Assembly: GCA_964639505.1 (NCBI GenBank)
Contig: CAZXDL010000001.1
Span: forward strand, 1-64,000
Origin: CAZXDL01 sp964639505
GTDB lineage: Bacteria > Patescibacteriota > Saccharimonadia > Saccharimonadales > UBA4665
Direction: 5' to 3'
Length of the DNA stretch: 64,000 nucleotides
This document shows positions 59,881 to 64,000 of the stretch, one piece after another (position 1 is the stretch's first letter; every line of letters begins with the position of its first letter). A program made the translations under genes and the position numbers. The notes under the pieces are model-generated. The model was not told the DNA's origin and searched no databases. It was given only the letters and a program-made list of their open reading frames with translations.

Positions 59881-60894
59881 ATGACTAAAACGGTGATTTT
59901 GACAGGCTTACGGGCTAATAATGACCTCCACATTGGCAACTATCTGGGAGCACTACTGCCTATGGTAGATTTGGCCAAAAACAAAGGTGGCGAGTTTCAA
60001 GTGAATTTATTTATTCCCGACCTGCATAGTTTTACCACGCCAATAGACCACTCTAAATTACAAAGTGGTATTAAGCAAAACTTGCGGGTATTTGCAGCTG
60101 CCGGTTTGCCACTGGACAATCCTGACGTTCACGTCTATAGACAAAGTTACATCCCAGCCCATAGCGAGCTGACTTGGATCCTAGATTGTTTTACTGGTAC
60201 CGGTGAAATGCAGCGCATGACTCAGTTCAAGGACAAGTCTGATGGATTAGGCGACGATCGCATTAGTGTCGGTCTTTTTAATTACCCTGTGCTGATGGCG
60301 GCTGACATTTTACTGTATGGAGCAACATATGTGCCTGTCGGTGATGATCAAAGCCAGCATCTAGAATTTACGCGTGACATCGCCGAACGCCTAAATAGTC
60401 GGTTTGGTGAATTGTTTGTTGTACCCAAGCCGGTTAAAGAGCAGCACGAGTTTTTTGGTAAGGATCAAGGCCTCCGCATCAAGGATTTATCAGATCCAGT
60501 TAAAAAAATGAGCAAGTCTGATGAAAGTGGTAGGGGCGTTATCTTTATGACCGATTCGCCAGACGAAGCCCGAAAAAAAATTATGTCGGCAACAACAGAC
60601 AGCCTTGGCAAAATAGCCTATGCTTCCGAACAGCCAGGCATCTCCAATTTATTAGATATATTAAAACTGTTAGGCGGGAATCCCGATGATTTCATCGGTC
60701 AGGAGCAATACGGGCCACTTAAAGAAGCAGTGGCAAATAAAGTCGCTCAGTTTTTAACCGATTTTCAAATCAGTCTCGAAAAAGTTAATGATAGCGATAT
60801 CGAGGCCAAGCTTAACCAATCCGAGCAGCAGATGAACGAACAAGCCAGTATAACTCTCGCAAAAGTTCAAAAGGCTGTTGGCCTGCGCCCATAG
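59881..60894 (+). CDS. trpS: Tryptophan--tRNA ligase
   Basis: Class I synthetase that charges tRNA-Trp. 337 residues: LRANNDLHIGNYLGALLPM (HIGH-like HIGN), CFTGTGEMQRMTQFKDKS, GDDQSQHLEFTRD and the KMSKS motif in VKKMSKSDES. ATG 59881 is used; a TAAGAT box (59867-59872) ends eight bases before it, so trpS may also have its own leaderless promoter. The RluA-type gene follows immediately after the stop. Confidence 0.96.
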   Translation: MTKTVILTGLRANNDLHIGNYLGALLPMVDLAKNKGGEFQVNLFIPDLHSFTTPIDHSKLQSGIKQNLRVFAAAGLPLDNPDVHVYRQSYIPAHSELTWILDCFTGTGEMQRMTQFKDKSDGLGDDRISVGLFNYPVLMAADILLYGATYVPVGDDQSQHLEFTRDIAERLNSRFGELFVVPKPVKEQHEFFGKDQGLRIKDLSDPVKKMSKSDESGRGVIFMTDSPDEARKKIMSATTDSLGKIAYASEQPGISNLLDILKLLGGNPDDFIGQEQYGPLKEAVANKVAQFLTDFQISLEKVNDSDIEAKLNQSEQQMNEQASITLAKVQKAVGLRP

Positions 60895-61752
60895 ATGAGT
60901 AATTTAGAGATTTCTCGAGCAGAACGTTTAGACCAGCACGTTATTAAAATGCTGCCTGAACTGACGCGTAGCTATGCTGCTAAATTGATTGAACAAGGTA
61001 AGGTTACCGTAAATGGTATGCCGCAAATCAAGGCGGGGTACAAGCTTCGTCCGGCGGACGATATCAAGATTGATCATGATGCGTCAAATCTTCCGGCTAT
61101 TCCTGACATTGATCTGAGCGTTGTATTTGAGGATGACGACTGTGTAGTGATTAATAAACCGGTCGGCCTACTGTCTCACAGCAAGGGCGCCTATAACCCG
61201 GAGCCGACAGTTGAAAGCTGGTTAAAAAGCCGAATAAAAGGCATAAGCGGCGATCGTGCTGGAATTGTCCACCGACTCGATAGAGCAACCTCCGGCGTTA
61301 TGATTGCAGCAAAAACACCTCAATCACTACTGTGGCTCCAGAACCAGTTTTCGCAGCGCAAAGTCAATAAGACCTACTTGGCAGTGGTAGATGGCGAACT
61401 GAAGCAAACCGAGGCCCTCATAGATATGCCAATTGAACGTAATCCTAAAAGACCACAAACCTTCAGAGTTGGCAGTAACGGTAAGTCGGCGCTAACGGCC
61501 TATAAGGTAATTCAAGTCGGAAACGGAAGGAGTTTGATCGAGTTAAAGCCCGAAACCGGCCGGACTCATCAGCTACGTGTTCACCTAACGCAGATTGGCC
61601 ATCCCATACTTGGCGACGCATTTTATGGTGGAAAGCCAGCTGACAGATTATTTCTGCATGCCAAGCAACTCGAGATAACAATTCCAAGTAAAGAACGCAA
61701 AATATTTGATGTGCCTGTGCCAGTTGAATTCAGTAAGGCAATGAAGCCATGA
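60895..61752 (+). CDS. RluA-family pseudouridine synthase
   Basis: 285 residues with an N-terminal S4 domain (about 1-65) and a catalytic domain containing GIVHRLDRATSGVMIAAK, in which the aspartate of HRLD is the catalytic residue, and later LKPETGRTHQLRVHL. This domain order fits RluD/RluC-type enzymes that modify 23S rRNA; the exact target uridine is not shown by the sequence. It overlaps the next gene by four bases (ATGA). Confidence 0.93.
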   Translation: MSNLEISRAERLDQHVIKMLPELTRSYAAKLIEQGKVTVNGMPQIKAGYKLRPADDIKIDHDASNLPAIPDIDLSVVFEDDDCVVINKPVGLLSHSKGAYNPEPTVESWLKSRIKGISGDRAGIVHRLDRATSGVMIAAKTPQSLLWLQNQFSQRKVNKTYLAVVDGELKQTEALIDMPIERNPKRPQTFRVGSNGKSALTAYKVIQVGNGRSLIELKPETGRTHQLRVHLTQIGHPILGDAFYGGKPADRLFLHAKQLEITIPSKERKIFDVPVPVEFSKAMKP

Positions 61753-62606
61753 ATGATCTAGTGATACATCAATCATCAGCAGATATAATAGACTCCTTTA
61801 TAAAGCAGCCATCACATGCATTGCTTATTGTTGGGCCTAGTGGAATCGGTAAACAAAGTCTTGCAGACAGCATTGCTGAGGCTGTTCTAGCTATTACACC
61901 AGCCACAATTGACAGCTACGCATATGTTAAAAAAATCCGACCGACCGAAAAGAATACCATAAGTATTGATGAAATAAGGCAGCTCGAGCGATTTTTGAGC
62001 TTAAGGGTTCCGCTTAAGAAAGATTTCAACCGAGCAGTAATCATACAAGATGCACACGCCCTGAGTCTCGAGGCACAAAACGCGTTACTAAAAATGCTTG
62101 AGGAGCCACCTAGTGGCACAATAATCATACTTACCACAAAACATAGCCAGGCGCTGTTACCAACAATTCGATCAAGAGTTCAGTCTATAAATCTGACGAG
62201 ACCCAACAAGAAGCAGATTAATAGCTTCTTTGAGGGTAAAGACTACTCCAGAGACAGTATTGATAGAACTTATGCCGTCAGTGGTGGTTTGCCTGGTTTG
62301 ATGAGCTCTATGCTAAGCGACACAGATCACCCGCTGACATCGGCAACAAGTTACGCGCGTGAACTTCTCGGCAGCACTATTTACGAGCGGCTCCTAAAAG
62401 TAGATGAGCTCACGAAACAACGCCAATTGGCTTTGGACACTACCAGCATACTACAACAGATGTCCCATATTAGTCTACAAACTGCTTCAGGTAGTCGTGC
62501 CCTTAAATGGCAGTCGATTCTTAAAGCCAGCTACGGCGCGCACGAGGGCTTATCAAACAACGGAAACTCAAAGCTCATCCTTACCAAGCTAATGCTTAGC
62601 CTCTGA
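61749..62606 (+). CDS. holB: DNA polymerase III delta-prime-like clamp loader subunit
   Basis: 285 residues, AAA+ fold with LIVGPSGIGKQSLADSIAEA (P-loop), a region matching delta-prime/tau (VIIQDAHALSLEAQNALLKM) and LEEPPSGTIIILTT with sensor 1. The zinc-binding cysteine cluster found in many clamp loader subunits between the P-loop and Walker B is absent. It is smaller than DnaX proteins, so delta-prime is the best call. The ATGA overlap joins it to the pseudouridine synthase gene. Confidence 0.85.
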   Translation: MNDLVIHQSSADIIDSFIKQPSHALLIVGPSGIGKQSLADSIAEAVLAITPATIDSYAYVKKIRPTEKNTISIDEIRQLERFLSLRVPLKKDFNRAVIIQDAHALSLEAQNALLKMLEEPPSGTIIILTTKHSQALLPTIRSRVQSINLTRPNKKQINSFFEGKDYSRDSIDRTYAVSGGLPGLMSSMLSDTDHPLTSATSYARELLGSTIYERLLKVDELTKQRQLALDTTSILQQMSHISLQTASGSRALKWQSILKASYGAHEGLSNNGNSKLILTKLMLSL

Positions 62607-62614
62607 TCGCGTGA

Positions 62615-62620
62615 TATAAT
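62615..62620 (+). promoter_or_regulatory. Extended -10 box upstream of the TPR gene
   Basis: TGATATAAT combines an extended -10 TG with a perfect TATAAT, ending ten bases before the ATG. There is no Shine-Dalgarno sequence between them. Confidence 0.55.
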
Positions 62621-62630
62621 TATTTACTAG

Positions 62631-63281
62631 ATGTACGAATTGCTCATAGTAGCCGGCTTTGGTGCCTTGGCCTACCATAACGTCCAAATCCACGATGACG
62701 AATTCGCCAACGTCTCTCGTAAAGTCGGTGACCGGCTTGGCAAGCTGTGGGACATTGCTCATCAAGGAATGCGTGAAAATCGCTTCCTTCGTGCCGAGAA
62801 GGCCTTACTCACTATTCTCAAAATTGATGAAAAAAACGCGGCTGCTTATAACCGTCTCGGCATTCTTTACGCTAAGCAAAAAGAGTACCGCGATGCGATT
62901 GATTGCTTTGAAATAGCGTCCTCAATTGAAGCAACCGCTTCAAGTCTGCACAACTTAGGGTTAATTTATTATGAAACTGAAAATTATGAAAAAGCCGCAG
63001 TTGCATTTGAACAGGCACTTAACCTCGAGGATAACTTAGCGGCTCGTCATGTCGCATACGCCAAAGTCCAGGAAAAACTCGGAAATAACAAGCTAATGTT
63101 TCAAGAATTAGAAAAAGCGGCTGAGCTTGAGCCCAACCGCGAAACCTATATGCTCTTATATAAAGCCTACAAGGCTAACGACTTAGACGAAGAAGCTGAG
63201 TTAGTGGCCGATAAAGTTAAAAAGCTTAAGGCACCAGCCAGAACAAAACGTATACTTCGCCCTCGTCGTGTAGTTGTCTAA
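62631..63281 (+). CDS. TPR-repeat protein with N-terminal hydrophobic segment
   Basis: 216 residues. A short hydrophobic N-terminus (LLIVAGFGALAYH) may anchor it weakly in the membrane. Residues about 50-185 hold three to four tetratricopeptide repeats, with NAAAYNRLGILYAKQKEYRD and SLHNLGLIYYETENYEKAAV as clear examples. The C-terminus is basic (RTKRILRPRRVVV). TPR proteins scaffold complexes; no partner is shown. Confidence 0.8.
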   Translation: MYELLIVAGFGALAYHNVQIHDDEFANVSRKVGDRLGKLWDIAHQGMRENRFLRAEKALLTILKIDEKNAAAYNRLGILYAKQKEYRDAIDCFEIASSIEATASSLHNLGLIYYETENYEKAAVAFEQALNLEDNLAARHVAYAKVQEKLGNNKLMFQELEKAAELEPNRETYMLLYKAYKANDLDEEAELVADKVKKLKAPARTKRILRPRRVVV

Positions 63282-63310
63282 TACTACAAAATTCACTTAA
63301 AGAATGCTAC

Positions 63311-63553
63311 TTACTTGCCCTGTTTTTCTTCTTTGGCTAAGATTTTATCAACAGCTTTTTCAGCAGCTATATCTTGAGCAGTTTTTGTTTTATCATCGAG
63401 CCCAAAATATACCCAAAAAATCGTTACAAACCAAAAAGGTATGCTTAAAATAAACCAACCCCAAAAGCCATGGCCTTTACTCGACGCAACTCTTGCTGGC
63501 CATGTTGCAATTATTAAAAATGCGATTATTGTTAATATTCCCCATCCAAGCAT
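63311..63553 (-). CDS. Small two-helix membrane protein
   Basis: 80 residues with two hydrophobic segments (about 3-18 and 28-48), GFWGWFILSIPFWFVTIFW in the second, and a charged Lys/Glu/Asp tail (KTAQDIAAEKAVDKILAKEE). ATG 63553 is chosen because GGAGGGG lies three bases upstream; an ATG four codons earlier overlaps that site. The function is unknown. It is convergent with the TPR gene. Confidence 0.7.
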   Translation of the reverse strand: MLGWGILTIIAFLIIATWPARVASSKGHGFWGWFILSIPFWFVTIFWVYFGLDDKTKTAQDIAAEKAVDKILAKEEKQGK

Positions 63554-63582
63554 GTTCCCCTCCATTTAGTTAAATCAGTCTA

Positions 63583-63894
63583 TCAGTCTGCCCGACAATA
63601 AACCCAAGCCAAGCAACCACTGCCTAATTTTACCAGTTTGCGCTGATATGCCGAAGTCTCGTAATTATCGAGCAAGACCAGCTCAGATTTGGTAATATCT
63701 TGGAATAGTTTCCCTTTTATTTTACTGGTTGCATGGGGTTCAGCAGCGGGGTAATCTACGCCGTTTATTCGAACGAGCTTCTGGGCATAGCCAGAAAGCG
63801 TGTCTGGTTGCATGTCTACAACACGCTGTAATACCTGCTGTTGTACGGCCGGTAAAATTAAAGTGCCGTATACAAATATATTGTAAGATTTCAT
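63583..63894 (-). CDS. Gamma-glutamylcyclotransferase-like (GGCT/AIG2-fold) protein
   Basis: 103 residues beginning MKSYNIFVYGTLILPAV. The YGTL turn near the start and the later KSELVLLDNYETSAYQRKLV region match the small GGCT-like fold, in which the loop after the first strand and an acidic residue form the active site. The activity of this group varies and cannot be assigned. ATG 63894 is chosen because its ATGA overlaps the stop of the upstream gene, which is the normal coupling pattern here. Confidence 0.7.
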   Translation of the reverse strand: MKSYNIFVYGTLILPAVQQQVLQRVVDMQPDTLSGYAQKLVRINGVDYPAAEPHATSKIKGKLFQDITKSELVLLDNYETSAYQRKLVKLGSGCLAWVYCRAD

Positions 63895-64000
63895 GGTTCG
63901 AGCCTGATGCCTTTCAATGCTAATTGCGCTACTATCTGTTGACAATGCTCACGGTCTTTACCCAATATAGCAACTTTAAAGTTTGGTGAAGCCAAGACCT
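63891..64000 (-). CDS. C-terminal fragment of a gene that runs off the window
   Basis: On the minus strand the last 36 codons of an ORF enter from beyond base 64000 and end at TGA (63893-63891), overlapping the GGCT-like start as ATGA. The visible end reads ASPNFKVAILGKDREHCQQI and ends GIRLEP. The frame is open to the window edge. No family can be assigned from this fragment. Confidence 0.6.
   Translation of the reverse strand, partial: VLASPNFKVAILGKDREHCQQIVAQLALKGIRLEP

Noticed and set aside
1..64000. CRISPR array, insertion sequence or rRNA gene
   Set aside because: No regularly spaced repeats, transposase or rRNA signature sequence was seen. The only exact repeats of note are the assembly duplicates, the two CIRCE sites and short local repeats.

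Overview
The window looks like a chromosome segment of a Patescibacteria (CPR) bacterium, most likely Candidatus Saccharibacteria (TM7). I infer this from several things. The S10-spc-alpha ribosomal cluster is compact and has no rpmD (L30), which CPR bacteria are known to lack. L36 and S14 are in the cysteine-free form. Short unrecognised genes sit between ribosomal genes, and intergenic spaces are very small. TGA is an ordinary stop (clpP, tig and the methyltransferase at 9603 all end in it), which argues against Gracilibacteria and Absconditabacteria. I could not run a database search, so the lineage is an inference.

Layout. 1-13 kb: CIRCE-controlled clpC, a membrane-anchored HEMLH protein, radA, a class A penicillin-binding protein on the minus strand, tyrS, a methyltransferase, recG, rsmD and tRNA-Leu(UAG). 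13.1-21.9 kb: five consecutive genes for exported proteins that together carry four cohesin-like domains, three dockerins, a GH16-like glycoside hydrolase, tandem beta-helix domains, Ig/FN3/CnaB modules and C-terminal membrane anchors. I read this as a small cellulosome-like cell-surface assembly and it is the main discovery candidate. 21.9-27 kb: a small hydrolase, hisS, a membrane protein, tig, two unrecognised genes and a CIRCE-controlled clpP. 27-41.5 kb: rpoB, rpoC, then the str operon (rpsL, rpsG, fusA, tuf) with an unrecognised small gene in every interval. 41.5-59.4 kb: the S10, spc and alpha operons from rpsJ to rpsI, with an ABC exporter placed between rplO and secY, and no adk or map between secY and infA. 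59.4-64 kb: a candidate leader-peptide attenuator ahead of a small gene and trpS, an RluA-type pseudouridine synthase, a delta-prime-like clamp loader subunit, a TPR protein and a minus-strand group that runs off the window.

How it fits together. ClpC and ClpP form one protease and share the same operator (CIRCE, read by HrcA), so protein quality control appears to be co-regulated. The translation genes are tightly packed, mostly with overlapping stops and starts. Beta-prime has lost nearly all residues of both of its usual zinc sites, matching zinc-free L36 and S14, although RadA keeps its zinc finger. Many promoter-proximal genes have a -10 box only 6-10 bases before ATG, which suggests leaderless mRNAs are common.

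Assembly caution. Three runs of 100 N (in radA, rpoB and rplC) are each flanked by identical 55-bp copies. These look like unmerged contig overlaps. Removing 155 bp at each site restores the reading frame, so these genes are probably intact.
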